A DNA stretch of 26,676 nucleotides, taken from contig JBMFWA010000020.1 of the NCBI GenBank assembly GCA_049965715.1, positions 1 to 26,676 on the forward strand. Reading direction: 5' to 3'. Shown piece by piece: positions 1 through 6,996 of this stretch. This stretch comes from JAKAFX01 sp049965715 (GTDB lineage Archaea; Thermoplasmatota; Thermoplasmata; Thermoplasmatales; Thermoplasmataceae). Position 1 is the first letter of the stretch, and every line of letters begins with the position of its first letter. The notes beneath the pieces are model-generated. The model was given only the letters and a program-made list of their open reading frames with translations, ran no database searches and was not told the DNA's origin. A program made the translations under genes and the position numbers.

Positions 1-20
1 GCCTCATTCAATTCCTCATT

Positions 21-34
21 TAATATATATTTAA
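21..34. promoter_or_regulatory. AT-rich TATA-like block near window start
   Basis: The run taatatatatttaa is typical of an archaeal TATA element. It is about 105 nt upstream of the first gene and is followed by a short inverted repeat, AGACA-actt-TGTCT (42-55). It could serve a gene off the left edge on the minus strand. Direction is unknown. Confidence 0.3.
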
Positions 35-109
35 CACTATAAGACAACTTTGTCTCACTATTTAAGGGGGCAGACCATTATTTACAGCGAAAAAAATAAT
101 TCGTAAGTG

Positions 110-117
110 TAATATAA
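110..117 (+). promoter_or_regulatory. TATA box for the 138-1109 gene
   Basis: TAATATAA is centred about 25 nt before the ATG at 138, the spacing expected for a leaderless archaeal transcript. An in-frame TGA at 123-125 excludes a longer N-terminus, so the ATG at 138 is well supported. Confidence 0.5.
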
Positions 118-137
118 CTGCTTGATATGGATGTGCA

Positions 138-1109
138 ATGTGGAGTTCAGAGGTCCTGGACCAGTGTGCAGTGATAAGACTTGGAGACAGATATCCAAGA
201 GAGGTCAGAACCAAGGGAAGAAATATAGCTCTCGAAAACAACTTCTTTTTTACATCATTCGACAATGGAATACTTTATACATACAGAAACCTCGAGACCA
301 CACTGTCTGAGATCGACAAACTGAACCTGGAGAAAAGTCCGGAATTCAAAAGATCAAGGATAAGCATCCTGGAAAACTCAGTATTAAGGATAAGGACAGA
401 TGATGACCTGCTGGCACCATTGAATAGAATCAACGACATAACAGGATGCCGGGTCAATCCCAACATACTTTCGCATTCACAGGACGCATATGTCCAGATA
501 GAATTTTCTGAAAACGTAAGAGAACAGGTATCAAAGCTGCTCCTCCAGATAATGTCTGCAATGCCGTCAGTTACAGAACTGATCTACATGGGAAAGCAAC
601 CGGACAGCATGCCTTACCTGATGAAGCTTTTCGCTGAACTTGGCGGGAATATAAACGATCTTTTTCTTGTCAGGACAGAATGGCACATGAAACAGGAAAA
701 TAGGGAAAGGGAGAACAGCGGAATATTTATGAACGAGGGAAAATTTATCCCGAAATACTGCACCAACGCTGCCAGTGATATTCTTATATTCCGTTTGAAA
801 TCAACGGATATAAGAGGAAATCCACAGGTAAGGGAGATTAGCAGCGAGACGGGCGCTGCCGAACTGGGAACCCAAACAACCTTCTTTTCAGACTTTTACA
901 ACGAGGTTGTGAGCACATATTTCGGAACATTATTCTACGAGGCTGAAGTGAACGGGAACATCCTGACATCGTATTATGTAATAGACAGGAAACTATCATC
1001 TCTATTCCTCTCCGGGCTTAAGAGGCACTGGAATCTCCCAAAGAGAAAAGAACACTATAATATCATTACTTCAGCAATGAGTCTCGGTGCATTATTCAGG
1101 AAGCCTTAA
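138..1109 (+). CDS. Unrecognised 323-aa protein
   Basis: I do not recognise this protein. It has no signal peptide or membrane segment and is rich in charged residues, so it is probably cytoplasmic. Around residues 115-160 a beta-strand (AYVQIEFS) is followed by an amphipathic helix and a second strand ending LIYMGKQPDS. Near residues 250-320 there is a similar strand/turn/helix pattern with a VNGN turn and a region beginning VIDRKLSSLF. The same succession of elements occurs in the 22083-22961 protein, so the two may be remote paralogs. The start is fixed by an in-frame stop just upstream and a TATA box 25 nt away. It is monocistronic and converges on the EamA permease gene with a 28-nt gap. 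The overall pattern could fit a ligand-sensing domain, but no DNA-binding motif is visible and no function is assigned. Confidence 0.75.
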   Translation: MWSSEVLDQCAVIRLGDRYPREVRTKGRNIALENNFFFTSFDNGILYTYRNLETTLSEIDKLNLEKSPEFKRSRISILENSVLRIRTDDDLLAPLNRINDITGCRVNPNILSHSQDAYVQIEFSENVREQVSKLLLQIMSAMPSVTELIYMGKQPDSMPYLMKLFAELGGNINDLFLVRTEWHMKQENRERENSGIFMNEGKFIPKYCTNAASDILIFRLKSTDIRGNPQVREISSETGAAELGTQTTFFSDFYNEVVSTYFGTLFYEAEVNGNILTSYYVIDRKLSSLFLSGLKRHWNLPKRKEHYNIITSAMSLGALFRKP

Positions 1110-1137
1110 TCAGGCGTCAGAGAAAGAATGCCAGAGG

Positions 1138-2040
1138 TCAATTCCCGATCTTGGAAATGGAAGTAAATGCCTTTTTTCCGATAAGATAGTTCCTGAAGGT
1201 TGTCAGGAACATTGCGAAGATCATCACAGTGCCTCCTATAACGGTATAAATTCCCAGTTCCTGCCCGGTTATCATCACGGAGGTGATCGCGGCAAATACA
1301 GGTTCTCCCACAAATATCACCCCTGCCGCGGTTGGCTCAACGTATATCAGGGACCTGTTGCTGACAAAAATTGCGAATATACCGGCAAATATGGCAGTGA
1401 ATAGTACGGTGAATATGACAGAATAATTTATGGTGAACGGTGACCCCATAAATGGCAGGAATATAGAGGAGAATATGGCAACAGAGAGTAGCTGGTAGAA
1501 AGTGAACACATATGTATCAAGGCTTGAGGAATACTTTGATACATAGGCTATCTGGAATGAGTATGCCACCGCAGAAACTATCGTAAGCACGTCTCCAAAC
1601 TGTATGCCGGAATTTCCAAGATCTCCAGCAGACATAACTATCAGACCTGCGAAGGCTATGAAGGATGCAACCACCGATACCCTGTCCGGTCTCAGCTTCA
1701 GATAGACGAGAGAAATGATCGGCAGCAGCACCACATAAAGGCCAGTGATGATCCCAGACTGGGATGCGGTAGTATAGTTAAGACCGACAGTCTGGAAGAA
1801 ATAACCAAGGAACAGCAGGAATCCTGCCGAAATTCCAAGCCTTATATCCCGCGCTCTCCTGAGCGATCTGTTGCGGACGACAAAGGGTAGGAGCAAGACG
1901 GATGAGGCCAGGAATCTTATGATAAGAAACGAAACCGGTGAGATGAATCCAAGCGTGATCTTTATCAAAGGGAATGTCACGCCCCAGAAGAATGTCACCA
2001 GAAGGAGAAGCCCCATGTAAAAGATCTTTGGATTCTTCAT
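1138..2040 (-). CDS. EamA/DMT-family permease (10 TM)
   Basis: A 300-aa integral membrane protein of the drug/metabolite transporter superfamily, usual in length. It has two tandem EamA repeats: the first contains a GVTFPLIK segment near the N-terminus and an IIRFLASSVLLLPF helix; the second contains the diagnostic EPTAAGVIFVGEPVFA segment near residue 235. About ten hydrophobic helices are visible, ending in a short basic tail. These carriers move small metabolites such as amino acids or nucleotides; the substrate cannot be read from sequence. The ATG overlaps the TGA of the upstream flavoprotein gene by 4 nt (ATGA), so the two are almost certainly co-transcribed and translationally coupled. 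Confidence 0.85.
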   Translation of the reverse strand: MKNPKIFYMGLLLLVTFFWGVTFPLIKITLGFISPVSFLIIRFLASSVLLLPFVVRNRSLRRARDIRLGISAGFLLFLGYFFQTVGLNYTTASQSGIITGLYVVLLPIISLVYLKLRPDRVSVVASFIAFAGLIVMSAGDLGNSGIQFGDVLTIVSAVAYSFQIAYVSKYSSSLDTYVFTFYQLLSVAIFSSIFLPFMGSPFTINYSVIFTVLFTAIFAGIFAIFVSNRSLIYVEPTAAGVIFVGEPVFAAITSVMITGQELGIYTVIGGTVMIFAMFLTTFRNYLIGKKAFTSISKIGN

Positions 2041-3173
2041 TTTCCGCCCATCAGGGAAAAGAAAAGGCCAGGTTTCCTGATCATCAGGGACAATACAACC
2101 CTTGACGGATAATCTATATCTCCAACACTGTCGATGATCTTTATTGCAGACGGCCTTGAGATCATCCTGTAAATTCTGTTGAATGTTTCGTCATTCAGGG
2201 ACGCAAAGAGCCTCTGTATGATGCCATCTATCCATAATTCACGACCCAGATCCTTCTTCCAGGATTTCTGGTATCTTGCCAGGAAACGGGCCGAGAAATC
2301 ATCGTTTTCAAGCGCAGATCCGGCAGCTTCGGCTGCATGCTTCGCAGAGACCATACCTGTGTAAATTCCGCCTCCACTCAGGGGTTTGACTATTCCTGCT
2401 GCATCCCCAACAAGAAGAGTCCTTGCTGCATAGGTCCTCTTAAGGTACGTGATCGGTATGCCGCCGCCGTTGATCCCGAGAATCCTATCCTTCGGGAACA
2501 TGCTGTTGAAATTCGTGAAATAATTTTTCGCCGAAGATCCGATGCTGCCCACGCCAATCTTGGTAATATCCCCGGCTGGTGTGGCCCATGCAAAGAATCC
2601 CCTGGTCACCCTCGATCCCACGAAGACGCTGACGCTTTCCTGATCATCCATCCTCACTGCAGAATCAACCTGGTAACACGAAACAACCCTGCTGGGAACA
2701 GATCCGAAAACATCCCTGCGCACCTTGCTGTTTATACCGTCTGCACCGATTACAATTCTGGCCCTCTCTTCTTTAAGGACGCCGTCCTGTCTGTATTTCA
2801 CAGTGGCATATTCGTCTCCGGTTGTAACCGAAACAGCCCTGGAGTTTATCTCAACATCTGCGCCCGATGAAATTGCCATGGCAGAAACATCCTTGTCGAA
2901 CTGGTCACGATCCATCACCACGGTCTTCTCTCCCTTCCTGACATGGACAGATTCTCCGTTGGGAAAGTGCACATACGCACCGTATACACTGTTCACTGGA
3001 GCCTTGGTTCTGGCCATGGAGATAACCCTCTCTGAAACGAGACCTGTGCACTCCACAGGCCTCCCCACCTCCTTGTGCTCTTCCAGGTTCAGTACGTCGT
3101 AACCCATCCTGGAGAGAAGGTGGCTTGAATACGATCCGGAAGGTCCGGATCCGACAACAATTACATCCCGCAA
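2037..3173 (-). CDS. Geranylgeranyl reductase-family FAD oxidoreductase
   Basis: A flavoprotein of the geranylgeranyl reductase family, which in archaea saturates the isoprenoid chains of membrane ether lipids. An N-terminal Rossmann motif VVGSGPSGS is followed by EVGRPVECTGL (substrate-proximal region), GADGINSKVRR (second FAD contact) and LLVGDAAGIVKPLSGGGI (the family's third FAD motif). The reading frame is open to 3260, but the upstream part does not look like the family. I chose TTG 3173 (378 aa) because TATTATAC (3195-3202) lies about 25 nt before it and the protein then begins MRDVIVVGSG. TTG 3182 and GTG 3191 are alternatives. The usual YxWxFPK stretch is diverged here (FFAWATPAGD), so it may be a paralog with another polyprenyl substrate. 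It is coupled to the EamA permease gene. Confidence 0.8.
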   Translation of the reverse strand: MRDVIVVGSGPSGSYSSHLLSRMGYDVLNLEEHKEVGRPVECTGLVSERVISMARTKAPVNSVYGAYVHFPNGESVHVRKGEKTVVMDRDQFDKDVSAMAISSGADVEINSRAVSVTTGDEYATVKYRQDGVLKEERARIVIGADGINSKVRRDVFGSVPSRVVSCYQVDSAVRMDDQESVSVFVGSRVTRGFFAWATPAGDITKIGVGSIGSSAKNYFTNFNSMFPKDRILGINGGGIPITYLKRTYAARTLLVGDAAGIVKPLSGGGIYTGMVSAKHAAEAAGSALENDDFSARFLARYQKSWKKDLGRELWIDGIIQRLFASLNDETFNRIYRMISRPSAIKIIDSVGDIDYPSRVVLSLMIRKPGLFFSLMGGK

Positions 3174-3194
3174 CAGATGCAAATTATTCACTGG

Positions 3195-3202
3195 TATAAT
3201 AG
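3195..3202 (-). promoter_or_regulatory. TATA box for the reductase-permease operon
   Basis: Read on the minus strand this is TATTATAC, centred about 25 nt from TTG 3173. A second AT-rich element, GTTAAAGAC (3202-3210), lies about 24 nt from TTG 3182, so two alternative leaderless starts are possible. Confidence 0.45.
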
Positions 3203-3357
3203 TCTTTAACAAGGTCAGGGCGTCTGCTGTATGGAAGCAATTATGAACGGAACAAACCAAGCAGATGGTGATCTCCGCAGCACTTCCTTCAGATTCAGTT
3301 ATTTCGAAAAAGCATACATTTCTTTTTGAACAATGTCTCGTTCATCAATTCGTTTAC

Positions 3358-3366
3358 TTAATATAG
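3358..3366 (+). promoter_or_regulatory. TATA box for the DsrE-like/MFS operon
   Basis: TTAATATAG is centred 24-25 nt upstream of the ATG at 3386, predicting a leaderless mRNA. GGTGA directly abuts the start codon and is too close to act as a normal Shine-Dalgarno sequence. Confidence 0.5.
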
Positions 3367-3385
3367 ATAAATGACTTATTGGTGA

Positions 3386-3727
3386 ATGGCAAAAGTAGTA
3401 TTCCTGATTATAGCGGGAAAAGAGGCCCCGGAAAGGGCAGATCTGGCGATAATGACGGCATCCAGGCAGATTAAGGCTGGCAGGTATGAGGATACAAAAG
3501 TCATCCTGTATGGTCCAAGCGAGCAGTATGTCTCAACCATAAAGGGTGATGTCAGGGAGGCGTTCAACGACATCGTCAAGGCTGGTGCTCTTGACTCGGC
3601 ATGCGTATTTCTTGCAAAGAAACTTGAAATCGAGACAAAACTGCAGGATATGGGAGTCAAATTAATGCCCTTTGGCGAGAGGCTGGCCTTTTACGTCAAC
3701 AGCGGATATGAGGTAATCACATTCTGA
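3386..3727 (+). CDS. DsrE/DsrF-like small protein
   Basis: A 113-aa soluble protein with the DsrE-type alpha/beta pattern: a first strand MAKVVFLIIAGKEAPERA, a helix, a strand VILYGPSEQYV, then a Cys-containing helix (ALDSACVFLAKK) and a C-terminal half with GVKLMPFGERLAFYVNSGYEVITF. DsrE/TusD proteins act in sulfur transfer; many archaeal relatives are uncharacterised. The single Cys at about residue 75 is not in the position or context of a classic TusD active site, so sulfurtransferase activity is uncertain. It is followed after 9 nt by an MFS transporter, implying co-transcription. Confidence 0.7.
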   Translation: MAKVVFLIIAGKEAPERADLAIMTASRQIKAGRYEDTKVILYGPSEQYVSTIKGDVREAFNDIVKAGALDSACVFLAKKLEIETKLQDMGVKLMPFGERLAFYVNSGYEVITF

Positions 3728-3736
3728 TGAAAATAC

Positions 3737-4933
3737 ATGGAACAGGATAAAGAGTTTTCAAAAATTTCTATTGTTGAAACTATTTTTATAATTCTTTCAA
3801 TAACCTTCTTCATAAGGGCAAGCAACAACATGATGTTGACCTCTGTTCCCCTGCTTGCCAAGTACGACTTTAACTTCACACAGGAGGAAGTGGGGATAAT
3901 CGCAGCACTGAGCTCGTTTTCAACCTTCCTCACCACTGCACTCGTGAATACCAGACTGAGTTCCGGGAGCAGGCGTGTTGCGTTCATAGTATCAAACGTG
4001 ATTTATGTTCTCGTGTTCGTGGGGTTTTTCGAGTCGACATACATAACTGTATGGCTTCTTGCGGCAGTTGCCGGGGCAGTGCTTGGACTGATGATGCCCA
4101 ACATTGTCACCGCAGCGGGTCTATTCAAAAATGCCGCTGTGCGTGAACGGGTTCTCTCGCTTTATACTGTTGCGCTGAGCCTTTCCCTCGTGGCAGGCCC
4201 GGCAGTGGAGTCTGATCTCCTGAAATACTATCCATTGAGGACCGTGTTTCTGCTGTTCGCGGGGTTTGCCGTGGTTTCGGCACTGCTATCCCCTCTCATA
4301 AGGTTTCCCCAGGAGAATAAGGTGAGAGTCAGAACCAATGTCTTCGGCAACTATGGATTCAGGTCAGCATTGCTCAACATCATGGCATACAACGTTCCGT
4401 TTTCACTGCTTGTTGCATTTGCTGGCATATATGAGAAGAATACCTTTGACATTTCACTATCCACGGTCACCCTGCTGTTCTCGTTTTTCTTCGTTGCCTC
4501 CTTCGGATCAAGGCTGTTTCTCTCATTCAGGCCTCCCAGAAACATAAGGCTGCAGATGATTGTTTCAATGATCCTTTCAATTGCAGGCATACTTATCATG
4601 GTGCTATCCACGAATCTGTACATTTTCATAGCGGCACTTCTTATTCTCGGTGTACCACATGGTCTCACTTATCCGCTTTCCGTGCTGTCCATAACAAGAT
4701 CATTCGATCCGAAATTCAGGAACATGGCAAACAGCTACTTCTTCTCGGTTATGATGATGATAGGCGTGATACTGCCATTTGTGGGGGGTACACTGATCGA
4801 CCTGTACGGGTTCAGGCTGACCTTCTTTGGAATCATGTTCCTAATAGTCATGCTGATGATTCTGTTGACCATGAATTTCAGGGCGGAGATTCGGAGCATG
4901 GGAGACCAAAGTTCACCGGGTTCCAGCAGCTAG
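3737..4933 (+). CDS. Major facilitator superfamily transporter
   Basis: A 398-aa polytopic membrane protein with about 12 hydrophobic helices arranged as two halves of six, joined by a basic cytoplasmic loop near residues 190-205 (RFPQENKVRVRTN). The segment AGAVLGLMMPNIVTAAGLF in the first half and LGVPHGLTYPLSVLSITRSF in the second are typical MFS helix 4/5 and 10 signatures. The N-terminus is short and acidic (MEQDKEFSK). Substrate is unknown. It is 9 nt downstream of the DsrE-like gene, with TGATGA as a possible ribosome contact. The C-terminal tail is hydrophilic and serine-rich. Confidence 0.85.
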   Translation: MEQDKEFSKISIVETIFIILSITFFIRASNNMMLTSVPLLAKYDFNFTQEEVGIIAALSSFSTFLTTALVNTRLSSGSRRVAFIVSNVIYVLVFVGFFESTYITVWLLAAVAGAVLGLMMPNIVTAAGLFKNAAVRERVLSLYTVALSLSLVAGPAVESDLLKYYPLRTVFLLFAGFAVVSALLSPLIRFPQENKVRVRTNVFGNYGFRSALLNIMAYNVPFSLLVAFAGIYEKNTFDISLSTVTLLFSFFFVASFGSRLFLSFRPPRNIRLQMIVSMILSIAGILIMVLSTNLYIFIAALLILGVPHGLTYPLSVLSITRSFDPKFRNMANSYFFSVMMMIGVILPFVGGTLIDLYGFRLTFFGIMFLIVMLMILLTMNFRAEIRSMGDQSSPGSSS

Positions 4934-4971
4934 CGGCTCTACCGATCAGAATTTATAGCGACACCGTCAGG

Positions 4972-4990
4972 GGCAGTTGAGGACTGCTCC
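4972..4990. other. Short hairpin between MFS gene and regulator
   Basis: GCAGT-tgagg-ACTGC can form a 5-bp stem. It lies 40-55 nt after the MFS stop and just upstream of the regulator's inverted repeat. There is no following T-run, so calling it a terminator would be weak. Confidence 0.2.
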
Positions 4991-4997
4991 ATAAAGC

Positions 4998-5031
4998 GGT
5001 ATTGAATACCATTTTATTTCAATATGGTATT
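4998..5031 (+). promoter_or_regulatory. Inverted-repeat operator and promoter of the COG1709-like gene
   Basis: GGTATT-g-AATACC (4998-5010) is a perfect inverted repeat immediately upstream of TTTTATTT (5012-5019), a TATA-like box. A third half-site, GGTATT, lies at 5026-5031, so AATACCA and TGGTATT also form a wider repeat flanking the TATA box. The layout suggests that a repressor, most simply the downstream HTH protein itself, blocks TBP/TFB access. Confidence 0.5.
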
Positions 5032-5038
5032 ACTTATT

Positions 5039-5713
5039 GTGGATCTAGAAGAAAAAATCGCAGGGCAGATCACGATGTCGGAGAATCCTGGAGAGACCAT
5101 AAAGAGGTGGCGGGAGGAGTTCAGGATATCGCAGATTGAATTATCCAGGTTTCTTGAAGTTTCACCTTCTCTCGTAAGCGATTATGAGGCAGGAAGGAGG
5201 AAATCCCCGGGTGCTTCTACAATAAAGAAGATAGTGATGGCATTCATAGCAATTGATGAGAAGAGAGGGGGAACAGTTGCCAGGCGTTTCAACAGCGGAG
5301 TCCCGTCACAGGCACTTATCGACGTGAAAGATTACGATCACGACGTCCTCCTTGAGAAGGTTGTCAGGAGCGTCAACGGGGTCAACCGTTCTTCCCCATC
5401 GCTGCAGAGGTACATACGCGGCTACACAATAGTCAACGGCGTCCAGGCCGTACTGACATTTTCATATTCTGAATATGGCAAACTTTACGGCTGGTCGAGC
5501 CAGAGGGTCATATTTTTCACAGAGGTCAAGATGGGAAGAAGCCCCATGATCGCCATAAGGGCACACCCGCTCAAACCAGCGGCTGTAGTTTACATACAGG
5601 CCGACAGGGTGGATGAGCTTGCCGTCAAGATCGCTGAACTTGAAAACATTCCGCTCATTACCACAGAACTTGATCCGGAAAAGATATCCAGGATAATGAG
5701 TTCACTTAGGTAG
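5039..5713 (+). CDS. XRE-type HTH transcriptional regulator (COG1709-like)
   Basis: Archaeal transcriptional regulator. The N-terminal segment EKIAGQITMSENPGETIKRW leads into an XRE-type helix-turn-helix (ISQIELSRFLEVSPSLVSDY, then EAGRRKSPG), as in archaeal COG1709-type proteins. The remaining about 140 residues form an alpha/beta domain containing YGWSSQRVIFFTEVKMGRSP and two conserved-looking strands (IAIRAHPLKPAAVVYIQ). An ATG lies at 5024, but GTG 5039 is preferred: it is 23-25 nt from the TATA-like box and gives the expected start MDLEEKIAG (224 aa). The 3' end overlaps the convergent ftsY gene by 12 nt. The GGTATT repeats at the promoter suggest autoregulation. Target genes are unknown. 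Confidence 0.8.
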   Translation: MDLEEKIAGQITMSENPGETIKRWREEFRISQIELSRFLEVSPSLVSDYEAGRRKSPGASTIKKIVMAFIAIDEKRGGTVARRFNSGVPSQALIDVKDYDHDVLLEKVVRSVNGVNRSSPSLQRYIRGYTIVNGVQAVLTFSYSEYGKLYGWSSQRVIFFTEVKMGRSPMIAIRAHPLKPAAVVYIQADRVDELAVKIAELENIPLITTELDPEKISRIMSSLR

Positions 5714-6577
5714 GATCCTGTCAAGGAACCACTCCCTGGTGAACTGCTGTATGTCATCCAGTCCCTGCCCGTTCCCGACAAAAAGTATTGGCTTGTTTAT
5801 CTCCGCAGCCATAGTGAGTATCGATCCGCCTTTTGCATCAGTGTCAAGCTTCGTGACAATTATGCAGTCAAATCCGACTTCATTGAAGAAAGTCTCTGCC
5901 TGATTGACGGCATCCTGACCGATCATGGCATCAAGAACCACGACAGTGAGATTTGGCTTTGAGATCCGCTTTATCTTCTTCATCTCCTCGATGAGATTCT
6001 TGTTTGTCTGCATCCTTCCTGCAGAATCTATGAGAACATAGTCTATGTTCCTTGCCCTTGCGTGATTGATCGCATCGAACGCCACGGCAGAGGGGTCGCT
6101 TCCACCCTGGTGTTTGATCACACCGACTCCGACTCTTTCCCCAAGTATTGAAATCTGCTCTATGGCGCCGGCCCTGAAGGTATCTGAGGCAGCCATCACA
6201 ACCCTCTTTCCATTCTTCCTGAGATAGTTTGCAACCTTGGCCACAGTGGTCGTCTTACCTGTACCGTTGATCCCGAGGAAGAGCATGATGTAAGGTTTCT
6301 CACGTGGGTTCAGGATGTCTGGGAGATTCTTCTGTACGTCGAAAATAGGGCTTATGGCATTCCTGAGGGCGGCAGTGTATTTCTCGACGGGAATTTTCTT
6401 CCCCTCAATGTCGAGATTCTCCTCCATGCTCTTCCAGATTCTTTCCGCAACATCTATTGAAACATCAGATTCCACAAGAGTCTCTATGATCTTGGATTCA
6501 AGATCTGATTTCCTCACAAACTCTTCAGAAGATTTCGAGAATAAACCGCTGAACTTCTTCTTTAGATTGTCGAACAT
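5702..6577 (-). CDS. ftsY: FtsY, signal recognition particle receptor GTPase
   Basis: SRP receptor that docks ribosome-SRP complexes at the membrane for co-translational insertion. It is 291 aa with the NG-domain layout: a helical N domain (residues 1-90), G1 loop GINGTGKTTT (102-111), DTFRAGAIEQ (132-141), DSAGR (184-188), the guanine-specificity TKLD (242-245) and the closing GNGQGLDDI (268-276). The frame is open upstream to 6790, but that extension lies inside the prefoldin gene. The ATG at 6577 begins MFDNLKKKFSGLF, a typical amphipathic basic membrane-contact start. It begins 1 nt after the prefoldin stop and overlaps the convergent regulator gene by 12 nt. Confidence 0.95.
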   Translation of the reverse strand: MFDNLKKKFSGLFSKSSEEFVRKSDLESKIIETLVESDVSIDVAERIWKSMEENLDIEGKKIPVEKYTAALRNAISPIFDVQKNLPDILNPREKPYIMLFLGINGTGKTTTVAKVANYLRKNGKRVVMAASDTFRAGAIEQISILGERVGVGVIKHQGGSDPSAVAFDAINHARARNIDYVLIDSAGRMQTNKNLIEEMKKIKRISKPNLTVVVLDAMIGQDAVNQAETFFNEVGFDCIIVTKLDTDAKGGSILTMAAEINKPILFVGNGQGLDDIQQFTREWFLDRILPK

Positions 6578-6578
6578 G

Positions 6579-6995
6579 TCACTGTTTCTGATTCTGGGCA
6601 CTGGCCTGCTGTACCACTGTAAGGAGGGTCTCGTACCTGTTCTCGCTCTCTTTCCTCTTTTCAAGGAGTGAATCCATGGAAGCCTGAAGTGACTGCAACT
6701 CGCCTTTAAGCCTGTTCTCAACGTTTTCAGCAGTGTCCTCGCGGTAAATACCCGATCCAATAGGCAGGAGCAGTTTGTCAAAATTCTCAATCCTGGCGTT
6801 CACATAAACACCATAACCGATTGATACCCTGGTCTCGTTACCCACTATGTTCTTCCTGTTCCCAATGACGGAAAGGCTGAGGTTTATCTCGTCGACGACC
6901 CTGCCTATCCTTGATATCTGGTCGTTATAGGATTCGATCACACCCTTGAGATATTCAAGCTCCTGAATCAGACTTTCACGTGCATCCTGTTCCAT
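6579..6995 (-). CDS. pfdA: Prefoldin subunit alpha
   Basis: Subunit of the archaeal hexameric jellyfish-shaped chaperone that captures unfolded proteins and hands them to the thermosome. It is 138 aa: an N-terminal coiled coil (residues 1-45), a central beta-hairpin region with the family segment LLPIGSGIY after GYGVYVNARIENF, then a C-terminal coiled coil (residues 85-130) ending in a Gln-rich tail. I use the ATG at 6995 (MEQDARESL); the frame continues upstream into pgk but does not look like prefoldin. It starts 1 nt after the pgk stop and ends 1 nt before ftsY, so the three genes form a tight operon. Confidence 0.93.
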   Translation of the reverse strand: MEQDARESLIQELEYLKGVIESYNDQISRIGRVVDEINLSLSVIGNRKNIVGNETRVSIGYGVYVNARIENFDKLLLPIGSGIYREDTAENVENRLKGELQSLQASMDSLLEKRKESENRYETLLTVVQQASAQNQKQ

Positions 6996-6996
6996 T

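Noticed and set aside
2337..2870. Long plus-strand frame opposite the reductase gene.
   Set aside because: It is the antisense shadow of a gene with clear family motifs, and its own translation has low-complexity Cys/Pro/His composition.
4972..4990. GCAGT/ACTGC hairpin as a terminator for the MFS gene.
   Set aside because: Short stem without a T-run; recorded only as a low-confidence structure.
6578..6790. N-terminal extension of ftsY.
   Set aside because: It lies wholly inside the prefoldin gene and does not resemble FtsY; the ATG at 6577 is the natural start.
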